This document shows positions 36,506 through 48,138 of a DNA stretch of 64,000 bases, piece by piece. Numbering within the stretch: position 1 is the stretch's first letter; each line of letters begins with the position of its first letter. The DNA is from Amoeboaphelidium protococcarum. Taxonomy: Eukaryota; Aphelidiomycota; Aphelidea. The stretch spans positions 806,001 to 870,000 of the forward strand of contig JALECJ010000004.1 of NCBI GenBank assembly GCA_023515745.1. The letters run 5' to 3'. The notes under the pieces were generated by a model. That model saw only the letters and a program-made list of their open reading frames with translations. It was not told the origin of the DNA and did not search any database. Made by a program: the position numbers and the translations under genes.

Positions 36506-37603
36506 TCATATATCTTTTAGTGACTTTGTCGCTGAGCCGCGTTCGGCTGGTTTTGGCACATTTTCTCCATCTTTCCAACCGATTGCATAAATTATAGAAT
36601 ACGTGGCCGGAATGAGGTCGTCTTCCCCTTTAATACCACCTTCATTCTAGTCCGCGTCCAGCTGTGTTCCATACATTGCCTTGTATACAGGATCAAGAGC
36701 CAGTAAGACTTCCTTTGACAAAGGTTGACCGTTGGATAGAATTGATGCATTACTCTCGCCCATCGCTTGGAGATCGCGCATAAGTTCAAACACGTCCGGA
36801 TACAAGATTGTCAGCTCATCTACATCCACAGTGACAACTTGAAAGTTAGCGCCGCTATGGCCCAATAGACCAGCCAAGTCAGAACTCTTCATCATTGGAG
36901 ATATGCGCGAAGGTCCAATGAATCCATGTCGCTCCTGCTCGGTCAATATCAGTGACGATCGCAGCTCATACAGCGTGTCATTTCCAGGCATTGCAATCAA
37001 CAGAGGACAGTTGGGCTTCAGAACTCGGTACAACTCACTTAAAGTTCCTGGTATATCATTAATCCAGTGCATTGACATTGAGCTCACGATCAAATTAAAT
37101 TCATTATCCTTAAACGGCAGGCGCACACCATCCAGCTCGCCAGTCACATTGGTTATGGACTTATTCCCACTCGAAATATCAGAGTCGCGTTCCAGTATAG
37201 CAGCATCTAAATTGTATTAAACCAATTCTTTTACTCCAAAATCTTCATGATAAATATCCTCCTAATCAACAAGCGATTTAAAAAATCCAGATCCAGAGCC
37301 AAAATCTAATACTCGAGTAAATTGTCGATAATCAGCCTTGAAATCGTATAATCTATCCAACAATCGTTCCGATACTTCTTGTCTCAAATACTTGTCAGCC
37401 TTACGTGCTCTATCTACTAAACCGGGTGTAGTGGCAGCCATAATTTTATGCCGCTTTACCAGCGCACTATCAAATACTTTCGCCACTTGATTTCCGCCAA
37501 TGCTATACTTACGGCCGGTGTTACTATGCAAGCGCCGCTTCCATGAAGATGTAAAGAGAAACGGTCGATATACACAACGATAATTATTATTAAAACATTT
37601 CAA
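36506..37603 (-). CDS. NDUFAF5: NDUFAF5-like methyltransferase, complex I assembly factor
   Basis: 365 residues, single exon, ATG at 37603, TGA at 36508-36506. The N-terminus MKCFNNNYRCVYRPFLFTSSWKRRLHSN is Arg/Ser-rich without acidic residues, a probable mitochondrial presequence. Then VFDSALVKRHKIMAA (the conserved FDR-LK-KQR-like NDUFAF5/BioC-like start), the SAM-binding motif VLDFGSGSGFF, VSSMSMHWINDIPGTLSELYRVLKP, and LLGHSGANFQVVTVDVDELTI plus DLQAMGESNA (the family's R-MGE-NA). NDUFAF5 hydroxylates an Arg of complex I subunit NDUFS7 during assembly. Its presence implies a complex-I-containing respiratory chain. The family is secure. Confidence 0.9.
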
Positions 37604-37637
37604 ACTATGATATTATTAAGATAGACGCAACGCTGCA

Positions 37638-38432
37638 TCAGTTCTAGCCATTTAATTCAATGTCTTCATCGCCCTATTCTTGATCGTCGTCATCGTCATT
37701 GTCAGAAAGACTGGCGAGACGCGCCAAATTCGCTCGCGATCGTCGCCGCACACTCTACTGCAATTTACCAGCTTACTGTGATGCATTCGCTGCTGAATGC
37801 GGTGCAGTAGTGGCGGAATAAAGGCCATCTTTAACGTAACTATTATCTTCATCATGCTCTGGAATACGCGGCGAGTTGAACCTAGAGTCAACTAGACCAG
37901 GGATGCTATCAATTGAAGTGCTGGCGGACAGGGGTATTTGACTAAAATTTCGCTGACCATTACTAGCGGATTCACCTCCATATTTACGCAGAGCATTAGA
38001 CACCTTTTCACTGAGTGGGCGCCGTTTCTCACCAAGTGGACGCAGCACAGGATCAATAGAGTGATTCTATGCTGAATCTATATGGCTGTTAGAGTATACA
38101 CCCTCTGGAATTCTGACACCGCGGCAATGAATCTCCTTCCAGTTCACCTCATGGATTCCATAATTGCGCACAGCAAAATCGCGCCTCTCTTTAATCCGTT
38201 TACATTCTACCGCAATGTCTTCATCTCCATCTCCAAGAGGTAACGTCTTCAATAGGTGAGTGTTAATGTACGCCTCAGGATCATCCAAGGCTCTCTTTTT
38301 CATCTACTCCAATCGCTTCAAATCCTCAATTGATCTTTCATAATGCTATCTGAGCACCTTTATAGTGGCCTCCACCAGCTCCTACTCCTTGGTAATCAAA
38401 GAAGACTTTTCCGATAATTTAATTCCCTGCAT
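37638..38432 (-). CDS. Unknown protein with helical N-terminus and acidic C-terminus
   Basis: 264 residues, single exon; start ATG at 38432 (MQGIKLSEKSS), TGA at 37640-37638. Residues 1-90 form a charged coiled-coil-like region (KEQELVEATIKVLRQHYERS, EDLKRLEQMKKRALDDPEAY). EVNWKEIHCRGVRIPEG follows, then a Ser/Asn-rich disordered middle, an Arg-rich patch (SVRRRSRANLARL) and an acidic tail (SDNDDDDQEQGDEDIELNG). The layout recalls a nuclear chromatin or kinetochore subunit, but I do not recognise the family. Its stop is 34 bp upstream of the NDUFAF5 start. An in-frame ATG upstream (38591) would add a less plausible leader. Confidence 0.65.
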
Positions 38433-38620
38433 ATTAATAATGATGATGATGTCTTTAACTGGCTGACTGAGTTTTCTATAATTTTTCGTTTCAGAATTCT
38501 TTCTTTCAGGCAAAAAAACAAAAGGCGAGAAGACGCGTCTCTTGATAGAAATGTGCTCCCCTTCTTTTATTCTGTATACTGTAGTACACACTGCACTCTG
38601 AGAAAGAAACGGGTACTAAT

Positions 38621-40336
38621 ATGTCGACTGAAATTATGTAAAATGAGCTGCTTGAACTGTTAAATGGATTAGAGCCTATACCTCAAGATCTGATTGACCA
38701 AGTCAATAAGAATCCTCGGGCAACGATTGATAAATGGCGCAGGCGAGATAAGGAAGACTGGCTAAGACTCCGTCCTCATGATGGATTTGACATCTACAAT
38801 TTTTTTTAGAGTCAGTATCGTTCGCCTGCTGTATATGCACTACCTCCTCTTGGAGATTGATGGGCATGTGAGACTTAAAGTCCAACCAGAACTTAGTCGG
38901 TATACTATATTGATATTGCTATAAAAGATGGTTCTTTTGGAATTTTGGATGACTTCACGCGTAATAAGTTGAATCGAAGGGCTGTCTCTGCATTATGGAA
39001 TGAAGCTGAATCTGGTTCGTTAGACTCATGGAGTGGGGAAAGAGCTATTTAGACTTATTTACGAGCTACTATCATTGACTGTTTGAAGCTAGGTGGCTTG
39101 ATGTCTAGTCTTAATATTAAATTAGATTTAACATTTTCCATCTCTCGAATTATGTCGAAGCATAGTCATCATATCGATGTTATCTCGTTATTATCTGATA
39201 CCAAACAAGTCGCAAGTATATGTGATGTGAAGATTCCTGGGTCCTCGATGGATTCGCTATTCTCTGTTGTGGACTATATGGTTGATTTAAGAAATAGTTT
39301 CAATGTCAGGTTTGTCTTTGGCATCACGACAACTTATGAAAAGTGGCGAATTTTGTGGTTTGAAGATACTAATGAAGCTGCATAGGAAACTGATAGATAG
39401 AAGTATGATGAGCTTTGCAGTTCTGCGATGATGACGGCCAATGATTATTCAATCAGCTCTGGGAAAGTTACTGTTTATGCATCACGCGTATATGACCATT
39501 CTGAGGTGGATCTGGTAGAAGCGCTAGCGTCTCTGCTTTACAAGGTGAGTAAGACTCCTATAGTGCCTTTCTAAAGTTTCCTTTAAACTCAAAGAAAGTA
39601 TATTCTCGCAACTTAGGATAGCTTTACTTATGAGTCGCTCCCTTAATCGTTGACTTCATTCTCGTACAAGTTCCCCAGTTGCCAGTATAACAACTTTTAT
39701 ATCCTGAAGTACTATCATCGCGGTGGTGACGGAAGGGTAGCTCTTTGCTGCACAAGTCGGGGCCATCTATGCGTCGTCAAGTTTCCCTTTGAGCGTGAAA
39801 ATTAGTTGCAGGAGTTGTAGTAAGAAGCAGATTTGTGGAATCGTGTTTGGGATACTAAATGTCGCGTCGTAGTACTCAACGGTAAATATGCTCTTTTGAT
39901 GCCATTCTGCTTTCACATACGGTTCGTATCTCAGTAGCCTACGTTCTGCGGTCTATCCGGTTGGAATCGGCGTCCATCATCGATGTCAGCAGCGTTGGAT
40001 GATTGTGAAGTGGATGAATTTCCTTATTTGAATCGTGAGTAATTCGATGCTTTTTAGAAGGATCCTATGCTTGTTGCAAAGGAGGCGCTTAGTACAATGT
40101 TGAAATGTAAAGTTAAGCACGATGATCTCAAGTGGTCACATGTGGCTCTGTTGCCTAAATTCTCTGCCAAATCAAATACTTTAGAGTTTATGCCCGTTTT
40201 AATTGATCTCACGCGTACTAGCCCGCTTACATAGGAAGAGGACACGTCTACTCTGCTGAATTAATGTGAGTCTGATCTGAAGGAGGAGCTGGACTAGATC
40301 ATTAAACAATTTGAATATAGCAAGAGGTTATGGTGA
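38621..40336 (+). pseudogene. Crinkler-like nuclease/kinase-like gene copy A, broken by a premature TGA
   Basis: 572 codons from ATG to TGA at 40334, exactly collinear with copy B at 41125 and without indels. At codon 80 (38858-38860) copy A has TGA where copy B has the Arg codon AGA; TGA is the stop everywhere else in the window. A second notable change is at codon 202, where the ExK motif of copy B is D-x-K in copy A. The rest is intact, including the kinase-like C-terminal block (KHDDLKWSHVALLP, PVLIDL). With no frameshift, this is either a very recent pseudogene, an allele or sequencing difference, or a readthrough product. It is separated from copy B by a short DNA transposon. Confidence 0.75.
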
Positions 40337-41124
40337 AGAATAAAATATATCAGTATTATCTCAATTTGTACTCCCCACGGTTCCGTCATTTTGCTATTCG
40401 GTCCAGGACCAACGGTTCAGTCTACACAGGGACCAGTTTAGGCCGGTCGAACTGAAATCTCAGCGTTGCCATAGAATCCATGATTTTACGCGTAAAATAC
40501 GACTTTAAAGTACCGTAACTTTGCTTCATTCAATTTTGAGTCATTGATTATACCTAGTAATACACGCTTATACGCAACTAGAATGATTATGAAGAGCTTA
40601 ATCAACTTGAAACGAATGGCGCCTTTGTAGATTTATGTTGTCGTTAACACAAGTAGATGCTCAGAGGTCTAGAATCCCGCTGTGTATCTGATTATGAATC
40701 AATGAGGTAGCTTTTAAAATTTTCATCAGCGCTGAAAAAGGTTGATATAACATTGGGTCATGGGGCTGGCTTCACTGTGAGATCGGTCTAGACCGAACCA
40801 CATGCCAGACCGTCAGATCTTATTTTAAGTCGGCCCGCGATATGACTGCATGGTCCGCCGATATACCGTAGACGTAAGCTGACTGCTGGCCCGGGACCAA
40901 GATTGGACCATCCGAACCGATGGGAGTGCAGTATCTTAATGTGGTGTTTATGTTTTCTCTTACGATCTTTTGTGACAATATGATTTCAATTATAGAGCGT
41001 TTCAATCTATCTTTAATAGCTAGTGGAAGACGCGATTTCTGGTGGAGAAAATTCCACAATTTATGTCTTCCTTTATACAGGACTGTCCTCTACATACCTC
41101 TTCAAATATAGAGTAAGGATCAAA
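40337..41124. other. Spacer between Crinkler-like copies A and B
   Basis: 788 bp: the 3' flank of copy A, then a 557-bp transposon-like element (40370-40926), then 40929-41015, which resembles the 3' flank of copy B (42862-42945), and the 5' flank of copy B. This arrangement indicates that the duplicated unit included gene plus 3' flank, and that the element inserted later into the flank of copy A. Confidence 0.6.
40370..40926. mobile_element. Non-autonomous DNA transposon (MITE-like) with imperfect terminal inverted repeats
   Basis: The left end ACTCCCCACGGTTCCG and the reverse complement of the right end, ACTCCCATCGGTTCGG, are alike; similarity continues for about 45 bp with repeated GGTCC/GGACC words (left GGTCCAGGACCA, right-complement GGTCCCGGGCCA). 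The interior is unlike its surroundings, with no long coding frame, so it is non-autonomous. It interrupts a flank that is continuous beside copy B, giving a natural empty site. A clear target-site duplication was not resolved, so the superfamily is open. Confidence 0.65.
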
Positions 41125-42840
41125 ATGTCGACTAAAATCATGGTTGGTGAGCTGCTAAAACTGTTAAATCTATTGAAACCTATTCCTCAAGATCTAATTG
41201 ACCAACTCAATAAGAATCCTGACGCTACGATTAACATATGGAGAAGGCGAAATAAGGATGATTGGCTAAGACGCCGTCCTCATGATGGATTTGACATTTA
41301 CAATTTTTTTCGATCAGAGTATCGTTCGCTTGCCGTATATGCACTTCCTCCTCTTGGAGATAGATGGACATGTGATACTTAAAGTGCAACCAGAACTCAA
41401 TCTGTGTATAGCATCGATATTGTTTCGAAAATTGGTGAATTTGGAATTTTACACGAATTTAAGCGTGATAAGTTGAATCGAGATGCTGTTTCTTTACTTT
41501 GGGGCGAAGCTAAATCAAGCTAATTAAGACCTTGGAGTGGGTAGAGAGCTATTTAGGCCTATTTACGAGCTACCGTTATTGATTGTTTGGAGCTCTCCGG
41601 CTTGGACTCTATTCTCGATGTTGATTACGAGACTACATTTTCCATCTCTCGAATTATGTCGAAGCATAGTCATCATGTCGATGTTGTCTCGTTATTATCT
41701 GGTAATAATAATATAGCAAGTATATGTGAGGTGAAGATTCCTGGGTCCTCGATGGATTCGCTATTCTCAGTTGTGGACTATATGGTTGATTTAAGAAATA
41801 GTTTCAATGTCAGGTTTGTCTTTGGCATCACGACAACTTATGAAAAGTGGCGAATTTTGTGGTTTGAAGATACTAATGAAGCTGCGTAGGAAACTGATAA
41901 ATAGAAGTATGATGAGCTTTGCAGTTCTGCAATGATGACGACCAATGATTATTCAATCAGCTCTGGGAAAGTTACTGTTTATGCATCACGCGTGTATGAC
42001 CATTCTGAGGTGGATCTGGTAGAAGCGCTAGTATCTCTGCTTTATAAAGTAAGTAAGACTCCTATATCTCCATTCTAGAGTTATCTTTAAACTCAAAGAA
42101 AGTTCATCCTTGCAACTGAGGATAGCTTTACTTATGAATCACTTCCTCAATCGTTGACTTCATTCTCGTACAAGTTCCCTAGTTGCCAGTATAACAACTT
42201 TTATATCCTGAAGTACTATCACCGTGGTGGTGATGGAAGGGTAGCTCTCTGCTGCACTAGTCGAGGCCATCTGTGCGTCGTCAAGTTTCCCTTTGAGCGT
42301 GAAAATTAGTTGCAGGAGTTGCAGTAGGAAGCAGATTTGTGGAGTCGTGTTTGGGATACTAAATGTCGCGTCGTAGTACTTAACGGTAAATATGCTCTTT
42401 TGATGCCGTTCTGCTTTCACATTCGATTCGTATCTCAGTAGCCTACGTTCTGCGGTCTATCTGGTTGGAATCGGCGCCCATCATCGATGTCGGCAGCGTT
42501 GGATGACCGTGAAGTGGTTGAATTTCCTAATATAAATCGCGAGTAATTTGATGCTTATTAGAAGGATCCTATGATTGTTGCAAAGGAGGCGCTTAGTACA
42601 ATGTTGAAATGCAAAGTTAAGCACGATGATCTCAAGTGGTCACATGTGGCTCTGTTGCCTAAATTCTCTGCCAAATCAAATACTTTAGAGTTGATGCCCG
42701 TTTTAATTGATCTCACGCGTACTAGTCCGCTTAAATAGGAGTATGACGGATCTGCTCTGCTGAATTAGTTTGAGTCTGATCTGAAGGAGGAGCTGGACTA
42801 GATCATTAAGCAATTTGAATATAACAAAAAATTTGCATGA
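41125..42840 (+). CDS. Crinkler-like nuclease/kinase-like protein copy B (intact)
   Basis: 571 residues, single exon. The N-terminal 150 residues are charged and Trp-containing (INIWRRRNKDDWLRRRP). A restriction-endonuclease-like core follows: HHVDVVSLL, then SICEVKIPGSS (E202-V-K204), and VVDYMVDLRNSFNVRFVFGI. The C-terminal half (about 340-571) is kinase-like in the manner of Crinkler/RHS effectors: FYILKYYHRGGDGRVALCC, LCVVKFPF (Lys), QQEADLW, YALLMPF, then KHDDLKWSHVALLP and PVLIDLTR, where HDD-K-H and the ID of DL would be catalytic-loop and metal-binding equivalents. No signal peptide, so secretion would be unconventional if it acts on a host or rival. Roles proposed for relatives include effectors and inter-genomic conflict; nothing here shows which applies. 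Confidence 0.7.
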
Positions 42841-42989
42841 AGTAAAGTAAGAGATATAACATTGTATCTTAATGTAGTATTATTTTTTGTATTCCTCCGC
42901 GATCTTTTGCCATAAATTTAATTGTTTCAATCTATTTTCCACAACCATTTTATCCTCAATGTATTCGGCAATTACAGTAACAATTTGAT

Positions 42990-43604
42990 ATGAAAGGCGA
43001 TTCCAAAGAAGTAGAACAAGAGGGCGGGAATAATAATTAGGATAATAGTTATGAATATTATGGATTTGGTACTTACTTGATTAGTTTCTTATTGTACGGA
43101 GTTTATCTGGCGTGGGCGTACCTGCCGGAGGCCACCCTGCATGCTTATGGTGTCACGTACTATGTCGCCAGGTACTGGGGCATTGCTATCCCCGTCTTCT
43201 TTATAGTGTCGCTCCTCACTCTGGTCGCCGTCGCCATGGCTTATATGGTCAGTACTTCGCCGCCTCTGGACAGTTATAAGACTCTTACCGATCGTCACAG
43301 CATTATCCGGGAGTATGATAGTAGTTGTAGTAGTGGATAATTTACTAAAAGTTCCAAGTTTCGACGGTCTAGTTCGTAGTAATCATATTCTGCATCTAAC
43401 AGACTCTCAAAAAATGACGATGATGGTGATTATATCGATGAAGAACTCAGGATGGCGTCTATAAAGCGGAATGAAGATAGTTCGTCGTCTACTGAGTTGA
43501 CTGGTAATGCAGAGTTGTATCAAGATTATAGAATGGATGAATTGATGGATATTCCGATCCATCTAATTAATGCCTGCACAAAATTTGATGAAATTGATAT
43601 GTGA
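42990..43604 (+). CDS. PIGP: GPI-GlcNAc transferase subunit P
   Basis: 204 residues, single exon, ATG at 42990, TGA at 43602. EYYGFGTYLISFLLYGVYLAWAYLPE begins the first transmembrane helix, YYVARYWGIAIPVFFIVSLL the second, and STSPPLDSYKTLTDRHSIIRE and DIPIHLINACTKF close it, all in PIG-P order. PIG-P is a small two-span subunit of the ER enzyme that transfers GlcNAc to phosphatidylinositol, the first step of GPI-anchor synthesis. The protein carries an unusual 70-residue Ser/Asp-rich insertion (about 118-185) between the PPLDS motif and the C-terminal DIPI motif, which lie closer together in most homologues. Confidence 0.9.
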
Positions 43605-43666
43605 TTACAGTATATGGTAGATGGAACTGCATGATATTTATTCAATCTATGCACATGATCAAGTGT

Positions 43667-45913
43667 TCAAACTTTAACCTTCTCCAAGACATCCAAGGCT
43701 AAAGCGGACAATTTGCCTTCCACCTTCTACCCTTCTATCAAACTTTAAACTTCAGCTTTGAGATCAGTAGCCATCTGTTGCTCTGTGTCCGACTTGGCCA
43801 TTTAAGTAGCCTTGTTTAGCGACTTTACAGCCAGCAACAACTTTCCATCCTATATAAATACTTGCGTGGCGGCACGGTAGAGAGCAAAACTATCTGATTC
43901 CGATTTAAGAGCAGGGGATAAAACTTTAATAGCAAATTCAGTAGGTGCTTTACAAGTGAGAAGCTCCACTCCAAACTTATCTTCAGCCTTTGGTCCAGTA
44001 GATTTAACATCAGTCTTTTTGCCATCTTTGGCTGCTTCAATAGATGCCTCAAGCCTTTAATTGTACTTTTCTTCCAGGTTGGGTACTTCTGCAAGATACT
44101 TATCCACGACGCCCGCTTGATCTTTCAATCTTAACATCATAATTTCAGATATGCCAACAGCGCACTGAATGTAAGCCTTCTAAATAGCATAAAACTCATC
44201 CTCAAACTTTAAAAACTGTGAGTATGAGCACAGAGTGAGTTTACGCAGACAATAGGCGTGGAAATCAAATTGATCATCATAAATCTCCTCGAATACGGTG
44301 CAGACATAGTGATAATATCTCAACGCCAAACCATACTGCTTTAACCTGAGATGAGAGTTTGCACGCTCTATAATATACCATAGGCACTGCATCTCCACAA
44401 GATCCATAGCCTTCTCTTCAAAGTTGCCATTCTTTGTAAACAAATTGATACAATCCTCAGCTTCATCTATCATGTCTGCACGAAGATAATATTTCACAGC
44501 TTTAGTGTTCAGAAATCTATCCTGCAAATCCATCAGTCGGGCAGTATTCATAAATTCGGCAGCCTCAGTTAATCTATTCAGATGCTTCAAAACTCTAGCT
44601 TTAAGCATATAACATTCCACCTGAGTAGGAGTATGCTCAATAGCAGCATCTATTTCGACTAACGCCTTCTCTGGCTACTTCATTTTCAAATGGTGATGGG
44701 CCATCAGGTACCGAAGCCATAATGTAAACGTGGGACATTCATCTTTACTTATGTTCTCTCTCAAATCGGTGAGAATCTATTCGATTATAGAAATAACGTC
44801 CGTTTCGCCAGACTCATAAAGAGGTGCGATGAGAACAAACAGAGATGGTGCACCTTTACGCAAATACTTGAGAATGTAATTATGTAGATCCAGTTTGAAA
44901 TTCTTCTAATCAGTACTGTCGTTGAGTAATAGCTTAAGTCTGGCAATCATATTAGATCTAGAGTAGATGGCTTGAAGATCACACAGCACCTGGTATGCAC
45001 TTTCTTCCGTATTCAGCTTCCGTTTAACATCCACCAATGCTTCTATAAACACCCGACTTTCACTATTTCTATCAACCAGTTGTAAATAAACTCTCTCCGC
45101 TTCTGTCCACTACTCAGACTTGACATACATTTAACCAAGAATTCTATTGTAATTCATAGTGTCCAAAACCAACTTTTTGTTATCCAACAAATACTTTATA
45201 GCTGAAGGATAGTCCTCATACTAGGAGAGAATATGTGCCTTCCATAATACAAACTCAGAATGCTCATAATCGGGCTTGTCAGTATTAACGGTCACAGTTC
45301 CTTCATAAGCATCTAGTACGCGACGAGTTGCCTCCTAATTACCTTTCAAATAATTCGCAAGAGCAAACCCGATCCAATACATTCTTTGATTAGACTTAAG
45401 AGTCAGAAGAGTGTGCATACTCTCAGCCAGTCCATCAAAGTCGCGCATCTGCACTTGGAGAAAGGCAAAGTCTCGCATCACTTGAATGTTCTCTTTATCA
45501 TACTTGAGTGAATTCTTATAACACTTCACAGCCTCTTCATAATTCTTATCGCTCCTATACAGCAATCCATACACGTGCCAACATATAGACGACGTCAGAT
45601 TGAAGCGGAGACCCTTCTTCACGCACTCATACGCTTCCTTCTTATTGTCCAAATGACTTAGGAATAGTCCACGCATGGCCAAAGTCTCTCCATTCTCTGG
45701 AAACTTTTTCAAAATAGCATCAGTATTCTTCAAACCTTTCTTGTACTATTTGTGCTCATACTGCTTCTACACAATACACAAATGACTGATACATATATGA
45801 AGAAGTCAATATATGAGATCATGAAAGTATTAAATTCTTACCAGAATCTACTTGAACAATGCCGCTTCTTTAGATGGTAACTCATTTCCAGGCTTTTTAT
45901 TCATCGCCATCAT
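43667..45913 (-). CDS. NAA15: N-terminal acetyltransferase A auxiliary subunit NAA15
   Basis: Two exons, 45842-45913 and 43667-45766, with a 75-nt intron after codon 24; 723 residues. The start reads MMAMNKKPGNELPSKEAALFKQILKQYE, close to the family's LPPKE--LFK-ILK-YE-KQYKKGLK. TPR repeats follow throughout: GETLAMRGLFLSHLDNKKEAY, ICWHVYGLLYRSDKNYEEAVKCY, and AVKYYLRADMIDEAEDCINLFTKNG. NAA15 anchors the catalytic NAA10 to the ribosome for co-translational N-terminal acetylation. It is somewhat shorter than human NAA15 (866 residues) at the C-terminus. The second ATG (45910) or third (45904) could also initiate. Convergent with PIG-P, with 62 bp between them. Confidence 0.93.
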
Positions 45914-46580
45914 ATCTCTAATAATAAAAATTCAAAGTATTTTCAAAAGTAATGTATAATGCACTATAGATAAAGTATCAGTATTTGCAGGGCTCTACTA
46001 TTGTCTGCGTCTGTTATAAAGGGAAAGTACTGAGAGCAACGTTGTTCTATTCCACGCGCGCCGCGACGAAATCTCTTGAAGGAACGGAAACAGCGATCGT
46101 TTCAACTTGAATCCTTTAGCCTTAACCGAACGCGTGGCAAACTGGCTAGTTCAACAACGACATGGGAGAGAGCGATGATGAAATATCAATTGGGATGGTT
46201 TCACATGAAACGTATTATGTAATAAGCGTCCACCTTTTCAAACGATGTGGTAATAATTACATATTGAGTGCATCTGATTCGCGCGTTCATCGACTATCCG
46301 AGTTAACTATATTACTTGACGCCTTTAATTCACAAACATCATAATACTCGTTCACTTCGTCGCCTTTCTTCGCGTGTGGATCGGGCGAATGTTGTCGCGT
46401 CAAATGCGAGCGCGTTTTCTAAAGTCTCTCTTCATCATTGTACTCTATTTGCTATTATTGCACAATTGCACTGAACTTGAACCTAGTAAGTTGATCATTA
46501 TAATTAGCGTTTTGATGTGACATTTCTGTGATTTTTACTGTGTAGATTTGCACTAACAAGTTATAAACATTCATCGCAAA
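45914..46580. promoter_or_regulatory. Divergent region NAA15 / NDK
   Basis: 667 bp between divergent genes. A plus-strand open frame beginning at 46162 (MGESDDEISIG) continues to about 46520, but lacks any recognised domain; it could be a small uncharacterised gene or an NDK upstream ORF. I do not call it. Nothing else seen. Confidence 0.35.
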
Positions 46581-47033
46581 ATGCCTCAAGAACGTACTTA
46601 CATTATGGTGAAGCCAGATGGTGTCCAGCGTGGACTGGTTGGTGAGATCATCAAGAGATTCGAGAACCGCGGCTTCCAACTGCTGGCCATGAAGATGACC
46701 CACCCAAATGCCAACTTGTTGGAGGAGCACTACAAGGATCTGAAGGGTAAGGGATTCTTTGCCGGTCTGATCAAGTACATGAGCAGCGGTCCTGTTGTCG
46801 CCATGGTATGGTCTGGCAAGGGTGTTGTCAAGACTGGCCGTATGATGTTGGGTGCTACCAACCCTCTTGACTCTTAGCCAGGTACCATCAGAGGTGACTT
46901 CTGTATCGATGTCGGCCGTAACATTGTCCATGGCTCTGACTCTGTGGAGAGTGCTGAGCGTGAAATCAAGTTATGGTTCTCAGAGGGAGTATTGGCTTAC
47001 GAGCGCTCCATTGACAAGCAGATTTACGAATGA
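46581..47033 (+). CDS. NDK: Nucleoside diphosphate kinase
   Basis: 150 residues, single exon, TGA at 47031. It exchanges the gamma-phosphate between nucleoside tri- and diphosphates through a phospho-His. [20 protein letters not shown], the [19 protein letters not shown] core, the nucleotide loop [17 protein letters not shown] and the active-site NIVHGSDS (catalytic His) are all present, and the C-terminus ending in YE matches group I NDKs. Only one Gln codon is TAG (in DSQPG); codon choice is otherwise biased, as expected for a highly expressed gene. Confidence 0.98.
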
Positions 47034-47151
47034 TCATCATTAATGAGATCTATTGAACAAATACAATGACTAAATAAGGCAGTCCTATATTGACAAGTTT
47101 TAATTTCATTATAGAACATTAATACATTAATACATTAATTTTGGGGAATAT

Positions 47152-47868
47152 TCACAGTAAAACAGTCACGTCATCATCCTAACCTTTAGAGGCGGCAGCT
47201 TCCTTTTTCAACTACTTTACCATCTTCTTATTCAGGACTAAAGTAGCTGCAGATATAATATGATTACATCCAGCAACTGGGCATACTTTCTAACCGCCAG
47301 CATTCTAATTAAGCCATTCATGAATAACATCATGTGAGAAAGTGTGACCACATCTGGTGTTCATCTGTGGATTGACAAGAGTAGTTTGAGAAATAGGGCA
47401 AATTGTACTTTGCTTAGTCTTGGCCACCACCATATCAGCATCTGCATCTTCTTCCACATCCATCTCGTCATCAGAATCCACAAGGTTCTTACGCGCCTCC
47501 TCGATAGCAGCCTCCAGTCCAACGTAAAATGGATGACGAGCGACTCGCTCCTTCAGTTCTTCGAGCTCTATGCGCTTCAATGACTCGATATACTGAGATA
47601 CACTACCATCAGTCGACTCCATAATTTCAGCATATTCACTCATCTTGAACTAGCCAAGAGCTTATTACAAGGCTGTATTTTCTTAATGCGCCTATACCAG
47701 CTCATCCATAAGAGCGCGGACTTCCTCCACAGAGCCATCTTACAACTAACCTTCAACCAATTCACCGGCGAATTCTTGCAATATTTCAGCATAACCATTA
47801 TAAATATTTCGCGAGATGGCTTCCACCTAATTACTACATGCGGTCACTTGCTTTGCCACTATACTCAT
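47152..47868 (-). CDS. NSE2: E3 SUMO-protein ligase NSE2/MMS21 (SMC5/6 complex)
   Basis: 238 residues, single exon, ATG at 47868 (MSIVAKQVTACSNQVEA), TGA at 47154-47152. The first 120 residues are helical and Gln-rich (the SMC5-binding coiled coil). The C-terminal SP-RING reads ICPISQTTLVNPQMNTRCGHTFS, then VIHEWLNQNAGGQKVCPVAGC, giving the Cys/His zinc pattern C-x-x..-C-x-H-(x)n-C-x(4)-C. An acidic linker (DSDDEMDVEEDADADM) separates the halves. NSE2 sumoylates partners during DNA repair as part of SMC5/6. Convergent with NDK, 118 bp apart. Confidence 0.9.
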
Positions 47869-48138
47869 TCTCAAAAGGATGTGTATGTTTGGGTGTGTTA
47901 TCAAGAGAGTATTTCAGCGCAAGATTCGTAAGCGAGAAATGGAAATAACGGACGCGTTTCAAAGCAAAGGAGAAATCGTTCGAGAGAGCACGGCATTTCT
48001 GCGGCTAAAAGATTCTGAGAGTGAAACGACTTACAGAACGAGAATGTTATAAGATTTTCTGTACTATATATCGTTGAAGTAAAAAACAATAATAAATAAA
48101 ATCAAAAAGTATTCACTTGAAAGTTTATTCAATTCTTG

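Noticed and set aside
46162..46530. Possible small gene upstream of NDK beginning MGESDDEISIG
   Set aside because: No known motif and overlap with the presumed NDK promoter/5' UTR; left as an unassigned open frame.
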